This document shows, piece after piece, positions 19,551 to 29,148 of a DNA stretch of 64,000 bases. A program made the translations under genes and the position numbers. The notes under the pieces were generated by a model that ran no database searches, was not told the DNA's origin, and saw only the letters and a program-made list of their open reading frames with translations. Numbering within the stretch: position 1 is the stretch's first letter; each line of letters begins with the position of its first letter. Source of the DNA: Anaerostipes faecalis (lineage in GTDB: Bacteria > Bacillota > Clostridia > Lachnospirales > Lachnospiraceae); assembly GCF_018982945.1 (NCBI RefSeq), contig NZ_JABRXE010000001.1, forward strand, positions 124,001 through 188,000, in the 5' to 3' direction.

Positions 19551-21160
19551 TCTTATTAATCGATAATTACGATTCCTTTACTTATAATGTTTATCAGTAC
19601 ATTGGAGAATTGTATCCAAATATAGAAGTAGTAAGAAATGATCAGATTACCATAGAAGAAATGGAACAGATGGATCTGGAAGCATTGGTAATTTCACCAG
19701 GACCTGGATTTCCGGATTCTGCAGGAATATCAAAAAAGGCTATCAAATACTTTGCAGGGAAAATACCAATCCTTGGAATTTGTCTTGGACATCAGGCAAT
19801 TGGAGAAGTATTTGGAGGAAAAATCGTACATGCAAAAGAGCTGATGCATGGTAAAAAAAGTGTTATTGATATAGACACAACAGATTCTTTGTTTCAGGGA
19901 TTAAATCCTAAGATCAGTGCAGCCCGTTATCATTCTTTAATTGTGGATGGAGACAGTTTTCCAGAGTGTTTAAAGGTTCTAGGATCTGATGAGTCAGGAC
20001 AGATCATGGCACTTCGACATAAAAAATACGATGTATATGGAATCCAGTTTCACCCGGAATCCATATTAACAGATACAGGAAAACAAATTTTAAAAAACTT
20101 TTTAGAAAACATTGCAGACATTAATTTAGACGGAAAAAAGGAGCAGACAATGAAGGATATTTTAGCAAAGGTTGCAGATGGAAAGCATTTAATAGAAAAA
20201 GAAGCATACAAAGCAATGAACATTATCTTTAAAGGGGAAGCAACAGAAGCACAGATTGCAGGATTTATTACAGCACTTCGTATCAATGGAGAAACACCGG
20301 AAGAAATATCCGGATGTGCCAGAGCTATGAGAGATAATGCAGTTATTGTGGAAGGCGAGACAGATGCCATTGATATTGTAGGAACAGGCGGGGATCTGGC
20401 AGCCAGCTTTAATATTTCAACAACAGCATCCTTTGTTATTGCTGCAGCAGGAGCCAAGGTGGCGAAACATGGAAACCGCAGTGTATTATCCAAAAGCGGG
20501 GCTGCAGATGTACTGGAAGCTCTGGGAGCCAAAATCGGATTATCTGCGGAGGAAAATAAAAGATGTGTAGATGAAGTAGGTGTGGCATTTTTATTTGCAC
20601 AAACACATCATGGAGCAATGAAATATGCAGGTCCGGTTCGCGGACAGCTGGGAATTCGTACAGTATTTAATATTCTAGGACCTTTAGGAAATCCGGCAAA
20701 GACAGATTATATTGTTCTTGGTGTTTATGAAAAACCATTGGTTCATACCATTGCAAATGTATTAAATAATCTGGGAATTAAACATGCCATGGTAGTTTAC
20801 GGAGATGACAAACTGGATGAATTATCTATTTCTTCTACGACCAGTGTGGCGGAAGTTGATCATGGAGAAATCAAAGAATATACGATTCATCCGGAAGATT
20901 ATGGATTATCTCTTTATAATAAAGAAGATATTGTTGGTGGTACTGCCCAGGAAAATGCTGAGATTACCAAAAATATTCTTTCTGGAAAAGAACAAGGTGC
21001 CAAAAGGGATATTGTTTTATTAAATGCAGGTGCTGCATTATATACGGTTGGAAAGGCTGAGTCCTTAAAAGCAGGAATAGATCTTGCAAAAGAAATGATT
21101 GATTCTGGAAAAGCAATGGAAAAATTAAATGAGTTTGTAGAATTTACAGCAGCATGTTAG
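19547..21160 (+). CDS. trpGD: Fused anthranilate synthase component II / anthranilate phosphoribosyltransferase
   Basis: 537 residues. Residues ~1-195 are a class-I glutamine amidotransferase (nucleophile Cys in GICLGHQAIG, His/Glu in IQFHPES). Residues ~202-537 are TrpD (GTGGD, SKSGAADVLEALGA, GVAFLFAQTHHGAMK). TrpG delivers ammonia to TrpE, and TrpD adds a ribosyl phosphate to anthranilate. The fusion is known from enterobacteria and some Firmicutes. The linker codes for a full ribosome site and an in-frame ATG exactly at the TrpD start (20150), so free TrpD may also be made. It ends 9 bases before trpC. Confidence 0.94.
   Translation: MILLIDNYDSFTYNVYQYIGELYPNIEVVRNDQITIEEMEQMDLEALVISPGPGFPDSAGISKKAIKYFAGKIPILGICLGHQAIGEVFGGKIVHAKELMHGKKSVIDIDTTDSLFQGLNPKISAARYHSLIVDGDSFPECLKVLGSDESGQIMALRHKKYDVYGIQFHPESILTDTGKQILKNFLENIADINLDGKKEQTMKDILAKVADGKHLIEKEAYKAMNIIFKGEATEAQIAGFITALRINGETPEEISGCARAMRDNAVIVEGETDAIDIVGTGGDLAASFNISTTASFVIAAAGAKVAKHGNRSVLSKSGAADVLEALGAKIGLSAEENKRCVDEVGVAFLFAQTHHGAMKYAGPVRGQLGIRTVFNILGPLGNPAKTDYIVLGVYEKPLVHTIANVLNNLGIKHAMVVYGDDKLDELSISSTTSVAEVDHGEIKEYTIHPEDYGLSLYNKEDIVGGTAQENAEITKNILSGKEQGAKRDIVLLNAGAALYTVGKAESLKAGIDLAKEMIDSGKAMEKLNEFVEFTAAC
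20134..20152 (+). promoter_or_regulatory. Internal ribosome site and ATG at the TrpG/TrpD boundary
   Basis: AAAAAAGGAG at 20134-20143, six bases, then an in-frame ATG at 20150-20152 that is Met 202 of the fusion and coincides with the start expected for free TrpD (MKDILAKVADG). It looks like the surviving start signal of a formerly separate trpD. Confidence 0.6.
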
Positions 21161-21169
21161 GAGTTTTAA

Positions 21170-21949
21170 ATGATTTTAGATGATATTGTAGAAGAAAGAG
21201 AAAAACAGCTTCAAAGGGAAAAAGAGTATATACCGTTTGAAGAAATGAAAGAGATGGCCCAGAATTCCTCAAATAAAAATCATGGTTTTAAACAGGCTTT
21301 GGAAAAAGAAGGGTTATCAGTCATTGCAGAAGTAAAAAAAGCATCTCCTTCCAAAGGAATCATTGCCGAAGATTTCCGCCCGGTGGAAACAGCAGTGGCT
21401 TATGAAAATGCCGGAGCATCGGCAATTTCCTGCCTGACAGAAGAACATTATTTTAAAGGCGGCAGCAAGTATTTCGCAGATATTCGTTCAAAAGTTGAGA
21501 TTCCAATGCTTCGGAAAGATTTTATCTTTGACGCTTATCAGGTTTATGAAGCAAAAGTTCTTGGTGCAGATGCAATTCTGCTGATTGCAGCAATTTTAGA
21601 AGAAGATAAATTAAAGGAATTGTATGAATTAGGGAAGAGCCTTGGTATGGATTGTCTGGTAGAAGTACATAACGAGGAGGAATTGAAAAAAGTTGTTTCC
21701 TGTGGATGTGATATTATCGGCATCAACAACCGGAATTTGAAAACTTTTGATGTAGATCTAAGTACAACTTCCAAGCTGGCGGATAAGATACCATATGAAG
21801 CAGTTTTGGTATCTGAAAGCGGAATGAAAGGGAAAGAGGACCTGTTAAATGTAAGAAATCAGGGAGCAGACGCGGTACTGATTGGAGAAACATTTATGCG
21901 TTCAGATAATATTGCAGAAACTATGCAGGAATTACGGAGCAGCTTATGA
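21170..21949 (+). CDS. trpC: Indole-3-glycerol-phosphate synthase
   Basis: A 259-residue (beta/alpha)8 enzyme closing the indole ring from carboxyphenylaminodeoxyribulose phosphate. Key motifs are the Glu/Lys-bearing VIAEVKKASPSKGII, LRKDFIFDAYQVYEA, GINNRNLKTFDVDL and LVSESGMKG. The length is normal for a monofunctional TrpC. It overlaps trpF by four bases (ATGA). The TrpC and TrpF activities are separate here, unlike the E. coli fusion. Confidence 0.95.
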   Translation: MILDDIVEEREKQLQREKEYIPFEEMKEMAQNSSNKNHGFKQALEKEGLSVIAEVKKASPSKGIIAEDFRPVETAVAYENAGASAISCLTEEHYFKGGSKYFADIRSKVEIPMLRKDFIFDAYQVYEAKVLGADAILLIAAILEEDKLKELYELGKSLGMDCLVEVHNEEELKKVVSCGCDIIGINNRNLKTFDVDLSTTSKLADKIPYEAVLVSESGMKGKEDLLNVRNQGADAVLIGETFMRSDNIAETMQELRSSL

Positions 21950-22566
21950 AAGTAAAAATGTGCGGTCTTCGCAGGATAGAAGATATTGAATATGCCAATG
22001 AAGTAAGACCAGATTATATCGGATTTATTTTTGCAGATACGTGGCGAAAGATCAGTATAGAAACTGCTGTAAAATTAAAAAAGGCATTAAATCCGGAAAT
22101 CAAAGCCGTAGGGGTTTTTGTTAATGAATCTATGAACGTTATGGTTCAGATAGCAAAGGAAGTTCCTTTGGATATCATTCAGCTTCATGGAGATGAAACA
22201 GAAGAGGTTATTACCGGACTTCGGGAAAAGACAGGGCTTGAAATCTGGAAAGCGGCAAGAGTCCGTGCAGCAGAAGATATTGAAAAAGTACAGAAACTTT
22301 CTGCAGATAAAATTTTATTAGATAGTTTCTCAGAAGATGCTTATGGGGGAACAGGGAAATTAATGAATGTTTCATTGATTGAACAGGCATCCATCGAGAA
22401 ACCATTTTTTGTGGCGGGGGGATTAACCATAGAAAACACTGGAAATATCATAAAAAGGATTGATCCTTATGGAATTGATATTTCCAGTGGAATTGAAACT
22501 GAAAAAAAGAAAGATTTAGATAAAATGAAAAAAATCATGGAAATCACAGGAGGAAAAAATGAGTAA
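21946..22566 (+). CDS. trpF: Phosphoribosylanthranilate isomerase
   Basis: A 206-residue (beta/alpha)8 isomerase. The N-terminal [11 protein letters not shown] holds the catalytic Cys, DYIGFIFA and IIQLHGDE are family motifs, and the phosphate-binding end is [11 protein letters not shown] plus GIDISSGIE. It acts between TrpD and TrpC in the pathway. The start overlaps the trpC stop by four bases and its end overlaps trpB by eight, with trpB's AGGAGG embedded in the trpF end. Confidence 0.94.
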   Translation: MKVKMCGLRRIEDIEYANEVRPDYIGFIFADTWRKISIETAVKLKKALNPEIKAVGVFVNESMNVMVQIAKEVPLDIIQLHGDETEEVITGLREKTGLEIWKAARVRAAEDIEKVQKLSADKILLDSFSEDAYGGTGKLMNVSLIEQASIEKPFFVAGGLTIENTGNIIKRIDPYGIDISSGIETEKKKDLDKMKKIMEITGGKNE

Positions 22567-23749
22567 AATAGGTAGATTTGGAGAGTACGGTGGACAGTAT
22601 GTACCGGAAATCGTTATGAATGCAGTCAATGAACTGAATGAAGCATATGAAAAATATAAAAATGATCCGGAGTTTCTGGAAGAACTTCACAAATATTACA
22701 GAGAATATGCAAATCGACCATCATTATTGTATTTTGCAAAAAAAATGACAGAAGATCTGGGCGGAGCAAAAGTTTATTTAAAGAGAGAAGATTTGAATCA
22801 TACAGGAGCTCATAAGATTAATAATGTTCTGGGACAGATTCTTCTTGCAAAACGAATGGGTAAGAAACGTATTATTGCAGAGACAGGAGCTGGACAGCAC
22901 GGAGTAGCAACAGCAACAGTTGCGGCACTGTTTGATATGGAATGTGTGGTCTACATGGGTGCAGAAGATGTGGAAAGACAGAGTCTTAATGCGTATCGTA
23001 TGGAACTTCTTGGAGCCAAAGTTGTTGCAGTACAGAGTGGAACCAGAACCTTAAAAGATGCTATTAATGAAGCGATGAGAGACTGGGCAACAAATATTGA
23101 AACAACATTTTATTGTATTGGTTCTGTTATGGGGCCTCACCCATATCCTACCATGGTAAGAGATTTCCAGAAAATTATCGGAGAAGAAACCAGACAGCAA
23201 ATGCAGGAGCAGGAAGGAAAACTTCCGGATTGTGTGGTCGCTTGTGTTGGAGGGGGATCCAATGCCATGGGTGCATTTTATGATTTTATCAAAGATGAAA
23301 GTGTCCGCCTGGTAGGTGCAGAAGCAGCAGGAAGAGGTGTGGATACATTAGAACATGCAGCAACCATTGCAAAAGGAACCAAAGGAATTTTCCATGGAAT
23401 GAAGAGTTTGTTCCTGCAGAATGAAGAAGGACAGATTGATCCGGTATATTCTATTTCAGCTGGACTTGATTATCCTGGAATCGGGCCGGAACATGCACAT
23501 CTTCACGAAATCGGACGGGCGGATTATGTAAGTATTACCGATGAACAGGCAGTTTCAGCTTTTGAATATCTGTCTAAAACAGAAGGAATTATTCCTGCCA
23601 TTGAATCATCCCATGCAGTGGCAGCAGCTATGGAAATTATTCCAACTATGAGAAAAGATCAAAGTATTGTCATTTGCCTGTCAGGGCGTGGAGATAAAGA
23701 TGTATATCAGGTAGCAAGATACAGAGGAGTGGAGTTAGATGAAAATTAG
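22559..23749 (+). CDS. trpB: Tryptophan synthase beta subunit
   Basis: A 396-residue PLP enzyme joining indole and serine. The PLP lysine lies in [14 protein letters not shown], the phosphate-binding loop is [10 protein letters not shown], and [13 protein letters not shown] is the C-terminal signature. It is the TrpB1 type that pairs with TrpA. It overlaps trpF by eight and trpA by eleven bases, a tight arrangement for equal stoichiometry of the alpha-beta complex. Confidence 0.96.
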   Translation: MSKIGRFGEYGGQYVPEIVMNAVNELNEAYEKYKNDPEFLEELHKYYREYANRPSLLYFAKKMTEDLGGAKVYLKREDLNHTGAHKINNVLGQILLAKRMGKKRIIAETGAGQHGVATATVAALFDMECVVYMGAEDVERQSLNAYRMELLGAKVVAVQSGTRTLKDAINEAMRDWATNIETTFYCIGSVMGPHPYPTMVRDFQKIIGEETRQQMQEQEGKLPDCVVACVGGGSNAMGAFYDFIKDESVRLVGAEAAGRGVDTLEHAATIAKGTKGIFHGMKSLFLQNEEGQIDPVYSISAGLDYPGIGPEHAHLHEIGRADYVSITDEQAVSAFEYLSKTEGIIPAIESSHAVAAAMEIIPTMRKDQSIVICLSGRGDKDVYQVARYRGVELDEN

Positions 23750-24533
23750 AGATACATTTGCAAAAAGAATGGAAAAAGGGCAGAAAGCCCTGATTACTTA
23801 TATTGTTTCTGGTGATTATGGATATGAGACTACCAAAGAAAATATCAGAGCTATGGTACGTGCCGGGGCAGATATTATTGAAATTGGAGTACCATTTTCA
23901 GATCCTATTGCGGAAGGTGTCGTGATTCAGGAAGCCAGCCAGCATTCTCTGGCAGGAGGAACAACTTTAGTTGGAATCTTCAATATGGTAAAAGAGCTTC
24001 GTGAAGAAATTAAAGAGACTTCTTTTGTGATGATGCTTTATTTAAATACCATTTACCGTTTTGGGACAGAGAGATTTTTTGATTTATGTAACGAATGTGG
24101 AGTGGATGGTGTCATTGTTCCGGATATGCCATTTGAGGAAAAGGATGAAATTCAGGGAAGTGCTACAGCTCATGGAGTTGATAATATCAGTCTGGTAACA
24201 CCAACATCCCATGAACGAATCGCAACTATTGCAAAAGAAGCAGAAGGCTTCTTGTATTGTGTTTCTTCCATTGGTGTGACTGGAACAAGAAGTAAATTTA
24301 CTACAGATTTTGATGAATTCTTTAGTGTGATTAAGAAGAGTGCCAAAATTCCATGTGCTGTTGGATTTGGAATTTCCGGACCAGAACAGGCAAAAATGAT
24401 GAGTCAGTACTGTGATGGTGTCATTGTAGGAAGCGCAATTGTAAAAATCATCAGTAAATATGGGGAAGAAAGTCCTGAAAAGGTATATGAATTTACAAAA
24501 AGTTTACGGGATGCAATTGATGAGGGAATGTAA
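23739..24533 (+). CDS. trpA: Tryptophan synthase alpha subunit
   Basis: A 264-residue (beta/alpha)8 lyase that releases indole from indole-3-glycerol phosphate into the TrpB tunnel. The catalytic Glu is in [16 protein letters not shown] and the Asp in [22 protein letters not shown] and [10 protein letters not shown] form the phosphate site. Last gene of the trp operon. About 55 bases separate it from the next gene, with no strong terminator seen, so read-through into the aminotransferases is possible. Confidence 0.95.
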   Translation: MKIRDTFAKRMEKGQKALITYIVSGDYGYETTKENIRAMVRAGADIIEIGVPFSDPIAEGVVIQEASQHSLAGGTTLVGIFNMVKELREEIKETSFVMMLYLNTIYRFGTERFFDLCNECGVDGVIVPDMPFEEKDEIQGSATAHGVDNISLVTPTSHERIATIAKEAEGFLYCVSSIGVTGTRSKFTTDFDEFFSVIKKSAKIPCAVGFGISGPEQAKMMSQYCDGVIVGSAIVKIISKYGEESPEKVYEFTKSLRDAIDEGM

Positions 24534-24589
24534 TATTGTATTTTTCTGCTTTTTCCTATAAAATAGTATGAAAGAAAAGGAGAGAGAGC

Positions 24590-25777
24590 ATGTTATCAAA
24601 AGAAGTACTAGAATTATCAAAACAACATTCTGTCATTCGTGACATTTTTGAATTTGGAATGCAGCGTGCCAGAGAAGTAGGTGCTGAAAACGTATTTGAT
24701 TTCAGTATCGGAAATCCCAGTGTACCTGCACCCAAAGAAGTAGATGAAACCGCTTTAAAGTTTTTAAATACACTAGATCCTGTGGATGTACACGGATATA
24801 CAAGCAATGCAGGAATTTTAGAAGTTAGAGAAGCTATTGCACAGTCTCTGAATCGGCGGTTTGCAACAAATTATACAGCTGCCAATATCTTTATGACAAT
24901 CGGGGCAGCGGCAGCACTGGGAATCTGTTTTAAGAGTCTTGTGGATGGACCGGAAGACGAAATTATTACATTCGCTCCGTATTTTCCAGAATATCAGGTG
25001 TATGCACAAGGTGCGGGATGCAAGCTTACTGTGATTCCGGCAGATACAACAAGTTTTCAGATTAATTTTGATGAATTAGAGAAGGCTTTAAATACAAATA
25101 CAAAAGCAGTTTTGATTAATTCGCCAAACAATCCTTCAGGAGTAGTTTACTCTGAAGATACGATTAAACGTCTGGCTGCTTTACTGGAAAAGAAGCAGGA
25201 AGAATATGGACACAGTATTTATATTATTACGGATGAACCGTATCGTGAAATTGTTTATGATGGTTTTGAGGTACCTTATGTGCCACATTATTATAATAAT
25301 ACATTGGTAGGATATTCATTCAGTAAATCTTTGTCTATTCCAGGAGAACGTGTAGGATATATTGTTGCACCGACAGAAGCAGAAGATTTTGAAAATCTGC
25401 TGCCTGTATTTATTGCTTCAGGAAGACTGCTGTCTTATGTAAGCGTTCCAACATTGTATCAGAAAGTTGTTGGGGAATGTGTGGATCTGACTGCTGATAT
25501 TTCTATTTATCAGAGAAATAAAGATTTATTCTACAATGCACTTGTTGATATGGGATATGAATGTGTGGAACCGGGAGGAGCCTTCTATTTATTCCCGAAA
25601 GCATTGGAAGAAGATGCAAATGCTTTCTGCGAGAGAGCCAAGAAGTACGATCTTCTGATCGTTCCAGGGGACAGTTTTGGATGTCCGGGACATGTGAGAA
25701 TATCCTATTGTGTACCTACAGAACGTATTGAAAAAGCATTGCCATTGTTCCAGAAATTGATGGATGAATATAAATAG
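24590..25777 (+). CDS. PLP-dependent class I/II aminotransferase (aspartate/aromatic type)
   Basis: 395 residues, fold type I. NSPNNPSGVVY, the Asp in IITDEPYREIVYDG and the PLP lysine in SFSKSLSIPGERVGY are visible. The family includes aspartate and aromatic amino-acid aminotransferases. Location between trpA and hisC suggests aromatic or histidinol-phosphate-related transamination, but substrate cannot be read from the sequence. The ATG is preceded by AAAAGGAGAGAG. Confidence 0.88.
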   Translation: MLSKEVLELSKQHSVIRDIFEFGMQRAREVGAENVFDFSIGNPSVPAPKEVDETALKFLNTLDPVDVHGYTSNAGILEVREAIAQSLNRRFATNYTAANIFMTIGAAAALGICFKSLVDGPEDEIITFAPYFPEYQVYAQGAGCKLTVIPADTTSFQINFDELEKALNTNTKAVLINSPNNPSGVVYSEDTIKRLAALLEKKQEEYGHSIYIITDEPYREIVYDGFEVPYVPHYYNNTLVGYSFSKSLSIPGERVGYIVAPTEAEDFENLLPVFIASGRLLSYVSVPTLYQKVVGECVDLTADISIYQRNKDLFYNALVDMGYECVEPGGAFYLFPKALEEDANAFCERAKKYDLLIVPGDSFGCPGHVRISYCVPTERIEKALPLFQKLMDEYK

Positions 25778-25790
25778 ACGGGAGAGAATT

Positions 25791-26840
25791 ATGAGCAGCT
25801 GGAGAGATAATGTAAGAAATGTGGAACCGTATACACCAGGGGAACAGCCAAAAGAACTGGATGTTATTAAATTAAACACAAATGAAAATCCATATCCGCC
25901 ATCACCAAAGGTTCTGGAAGCCATGGAAAATATTAAAAATCTTCGAAAATATCCGGATCCTGCAGCCGCAGAGCTGGTTGATGCCATTGCAGATTATCAT
26001 GGGTTTACAAGAGATGAAGTATTTGTAGGGGTTGGATCAGATGATGTTTTGGCAATCGCATTTTTAACCTTTTTTAATGGAAAGAAACCGGTGCTGTTTC
26101 CGGATATTACATATTCATTTTATCCTGTCTGGGCAGATTTGTTCCAGATTCCATATGAGACAAAACCGTTAGATGGTGATTTTAATATTATACCGGAAGA
26201 CTATTATGGCGAAAATGGTGGAATTGTTTTTCCAAATCCAAATGCACCTACAGGAGCCATGCTGTCTTTAGATGCAGTTGAAGACATCATAAAATATAAT
26301 CAGGATGTTGTTGTAATCGTAGATGAAGCATATATTGATTTTGGAGGAACAACAGCAAAAGAGCTTACAAGAAAATATGAGAATCTTCTTGTGGTTCAGA
26401 CCTATTCCAAATCACGTTCTCTTGCCGGATTGCGTATAGGTTATGCTATCGGAAATAAAGAACTGATTAAAGCAATGAATGATGTGAAATATTCATACAA
26501 TTCATATACAATGAACGAACCTTCTATTATAATGGGAAAAGCTGTGCTGGAAGATGAAGCATATTTTCAGGAAACAAGAAAGAAAATTATTGAGACGAGA
26601 GAATGGTTTAAAGAAGAAATGAAAAAACTTGGCTTTTCATTTGCTGACTCCATGGCTAATTTTATATTTGCAACTCACAAAACAGTTCCTGCAGAGGAAT
26701 TATTTGCTGAAGCAAAGAAGAACAAGATTTATGTTCGGTATTTTAAAAAGCCTCGAATTGATAATTACCTGAGAATCACTATTGGAACACGAGAGGAAAT
26801 GGAAGCACTGCTTCAATTTTTTAAAGACTATATTAAATAG
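25791..26840 (+). CDS. hisC: Histidinol-phosphate aminotransferase-like enzyme
   Basis: 349 residues from the ATG at 25791, chosen because GGGAGAG lies just upstream; an in-frame ATG 27 bases earlier overlaps the preceding gene. KLNTNENPYPPSP, DEAYIDFGG and the PLP lysine in QTYSKSRSLAGLRIGYAIG are diagnostic for HisC. HisC converts imidazole-acetol phosphate to histidinol phosphate and in some Firmicutes also aminates aromatic keto acids. No other his genes are nearby, and linkage to trp genes favours the aromatic role. It ends before a strong terminator. Confidence 0.88.
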   Translation: MSSWRDNVRNVEPYTPGEQPKELDVIKLNTNENPYPPSPKVLEAMENIKNLRKYPDPAAAELVDAIADYHGFTRDEVFVGVGSDDVLAIAFLTFFNGKKPVLFPDITYSFYPVWADLFQIPYETKPLDGDFNIIPEDYYGENGGIVFPNPNAPTGAMLSLDAVEDIIKYNQDVVVIVDEAYIDFGGTTAKELTRKYENLLVVQTYSKSRSLAGLRIGYAIGNKELIKAMNDVKYSYNSYTMNEPSIIMGKAVLEDEAYFQETRKKIIETREWFKEEMKKLGFSFADSMANFIFATHKTVPAEELFAEAKKNKIYVRYFKKPRIDNYLRITIGTREEMEALLQFFKDYIK

Positions 26841-26864
26841 AAGATAGAAACAAAACTGAACTGG

Positions 26865-26913
26865 CCTCCCAAAATTAGATTTAAAAATCTAATTTTGGGA
26901 GGTCCGCTTTTTT
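26865..26913 (+). terminator. Strong rho-independent terminator after hisC
   Basis: A perfect 18-bp stem (26865-26882 with 26885-26902, 2-base loop) with GGGAGG at its base, followed by TTTTTT at 26908-26913. It closes the trp/aminotransferase block. Confidence 0.9.
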
Positions 26914-27047
26914 ATAAAAAAATATTGATATTATTCCAGAATTTGTATAAAATATAAATGGAAATTATTTACAAAAATAGAAAACGTGAGGAATGGCAGC
27001 AGCCAGGGGTATGCATGAGTTTTCATCCATGAAGGAAGGAGAGCATC

Positions 27048-27926
27048 ATGTTAAGTAAAAAAGAGTTTTACAGTTATGTTGAACATCACATTCTGGAATT
27101 TATGAAGGATACCAGAGAGAAAGAAGCGGTTGTCCAGAAAACAGCCAAGAACAATCAGGTGTCAAGAATTGGATTATCTGTAGGGAAAAGAGAGGAACGC
27201 TTACTTCCTGTTTTATATCTTGAACCGTTTTACAGAAAATATTCTAAAGGAGAGGAACTTGATACTGTCTTAGCAGAAATTGCATCCGCATATGAGGAGT
27301 ATGAAGGATGTTTTCCACTGGACCCGGGAAAGATTGAAGATTATGATTTTATCAAAGAGAATCTGTTCTTTCGTCTTGTCAATTATGAGAGAAATCAGAA
27401 ACAGCTTCAAGAATGTCCGTATGAACGTATGGAGGATCTTGCGGTAACCTACCGGTGGATTGCATACCGCAGTCATGACGGAATGGCAAGTGCCATAGTC
27501 AGATACAGAGATATGATTTTGTGGGGAATAACGGAAGAACAGTTAAAAGCAGATGCCATAGCAAATACCAAGAAGATATTCCCGCCAACCATTAGAAAAA
27601 TACAGTCAGTGATTCCGGTACATGTGGAAGAGGGAGATATTCCTGTTTTTGTATTGTCAAACGGTGATTATATGAATGGTGCATCGGCAATGATATATAA
27701 AGGTATTTTAAAGGAATTTGCAGAACGTATGAATTGTAATCTGTATATTCTTCCAAGCAGTATTCATGAAGTCATAATCCTGTTGGAAGAAGATGCAAAA
27801 GATATAGGGGAGTTGTTTAAAATGGTGAGGGAGACCAATCAAAGTGTAGTAGATCGTGAGGAAGTACTATCTGATAATGTTTATTATTATGACCGGAATG
27901 CAGATAAGATTACAATTGCCAGATAA
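27048..27926 (+). CDS. DUF5688-like protein
   Basis: 292 residues with no signal peptide or membrane segment. The layout (acidic N-terminus, YLEPFYRKYSKGEEL, then a C-terminal part with IPVFVLSNGDYMNGASAMIYKGILKEFAERMN and ILPSSIHEVIIL split by short loops) resembles the DUF5688 proteins that are abundant in Lachnospiraceae. No catalytic motif is evident. The ATG has AAGGAAGGAGAG upstream. It stands alone between a terminator and ytvI. Function unknown. Confidence 0.68.
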   Translation: MLSKKEFYSYVEHHILEFMKDTREKEAVVQKTAKNNQVSRIGLSVGKREERLLPVLYLEPFYRKYSKGEELDTVLAEIASAYEEYEGCFPLDPGKIEDYDFIKENLFFRLVNYERNQKQLQECPYERMEDLAVTYRWIAYRSHDGMASAIVRYRDMILWGITEEQLKADAIANTKKIFPPTIRKIQSVIPVHVEEGDIPVFVLSNGDYMNGASAMIYKGILKEFAERMNCNLYILPSSIHEVIILLEEDAKDIGELFKMVRETNQSVVDREEVLSDNVYYYDRNADKITIAR

Positions 27927-28002
27927 GATTATGTAACGTATAATATCAGACAAGAGTTAGTTTACTGGAAATTATGTTTTAGCATTAAGAGGTGAGACTT
28001 AC

Positions 28003-29148
28003 ATGAAGCGTTGGGAAATTTATTTGGATATAATTATGGAGCTTTTGGTAATAGTCGCAGGAGCAATCCTGATTATTTTTGTTTTGCCGAAAGTTTTAGG
28101 ATTTTTATGGCCGTTTGTAGCTGGCTGGATTATTTCACTGATCGCACATCCTGTTATTGAATATCTGGAGAAGAAGATAAAGATTCCCAAAAAATTTGGA
28201 TCAGCTGTGTTAATTATAGCAGTTATCAGTGCAATCCTGGCAATCTTATATCTGATCATTCGTCTGTTGGGAACACAGATTATTAACTTTATACAGGGAT
28301 TTCCGGATTTGCGTCTGGAGATGTCACAGCAGATAGGAAAATTTCAGGGAAAGGTTCAGTATTTTGTTCATTTGCTCCCCCATGGTTTTCAGAATCAGAT
28401 GCTTAAGGTGGCAGGATCATTGGGTCAAGTGGTGCAGAAGATGGCTACAGGAATTGGAGATTATGGAGTATCTCATGCCGGAAGTATGGCAAAAGGAATG
28501 ACAAATGGATTGATCGGTGTTGTTGTAATGTTTTTCTCTTCCTATGTCTTCTTAAAAGATAAAGAAAAATTTATAAAGATGTATCAGCAAATGATACCAG
28601 ATGTGATAAAACATAAAATAGATATTTTTGTTCATAATACATTGGGAGTATTGGGAAGTTATTGTCTGGCACAGATTAAAATCATGTTTATCGTGATGGC
28701 AATTTTATGGATTGGACTTAAAGTGGCAGGAGTTCAATATGCTTTCATATTTGCGGTATTGATTGGCATTGTGGATATCTTCCCGATTTTAGGAACAGGG
28801 ACAGTTATTATCCCCTGGGCACTTGTGAAGCTGGTGACAGGGGATATAAAATCAGCAGTCATTTTTTTAATTGTATACGCAATCTGTCTTATCTTAAAAC
28901 AGGTTCTGCAGCCAAAGATGATGGGAGCTACCATGGGTATTTCAGCTCTTACGACTATCTTTTTGATCTATGTAGGGTTTAAACTGGGGGGCCTTGGAGG
29001 AATGCTTCTGACTCTGATACTTGGAATGTTTACTATTAATTTATACAGACTTGGTATTTTTGACCGTAAGATTGCATTTTTTAGAAAAAGGATAGAGATG
29101 CTGACGATTAACAGTGAAAAAGAAGAAAGTGAGGATAAAGAATCATGA
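28003..29148 (+). CDS. ytvI: AI-2E family / sporulation integral membrane protein YtvI-like transporter
   Basis: 381 residues with about eight hydrophobic segments, beginning with two adjacent spans and ending with a cytoplasmic charged tail. The region PILGTGTVIIPWALVKL and the GFKLGGLGGMLL stretch are typical of the AI-2E/PerM family. The opening is like YtvI, which is linked to sporulation in Bacillus. Transported substrate is unknown. It overlaps thyA by four bases. Confidence 0.82.
   Translation: MKRWEIYLDIIMELLVIVAGAILIIFVLPKVLGFLWPFVAGWIISLIAHPVIEYLEKKIKIPKKFGSAVLIIAVISAILAILYLIIRLLGTQIINFIQGFPDLRLEMSQQIGKFQGKVQYFVHLLPHGFQNQMLKVAGSLGQVVQKMATGIGDYGVSHAGSMAKGMTNGLIGVVVMFFSSYVFLKDKEKFIKMYQQMIPDVIKHKIDIFVHNTLGVLGSYCLAQIKIMFIVMAILWIGLKVAGVQYAFIFAVLIGIVDIFPILGTGTVIIPWALVKLVTGDIKSAVIFLIVYAICLILKQVLQPKMMGATMGISALTTIFLIYVGFKLGGLGGMLLTLILGMFTINLYRLGIFDRKIAFFRKRIEMLTINSEKEESEDKES

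Noticed and set aside
24534-24589. Terminator between trpA and the aminotransferase
   Set aside because: No stable hairpin with a T-run was found in the 55-base gap.
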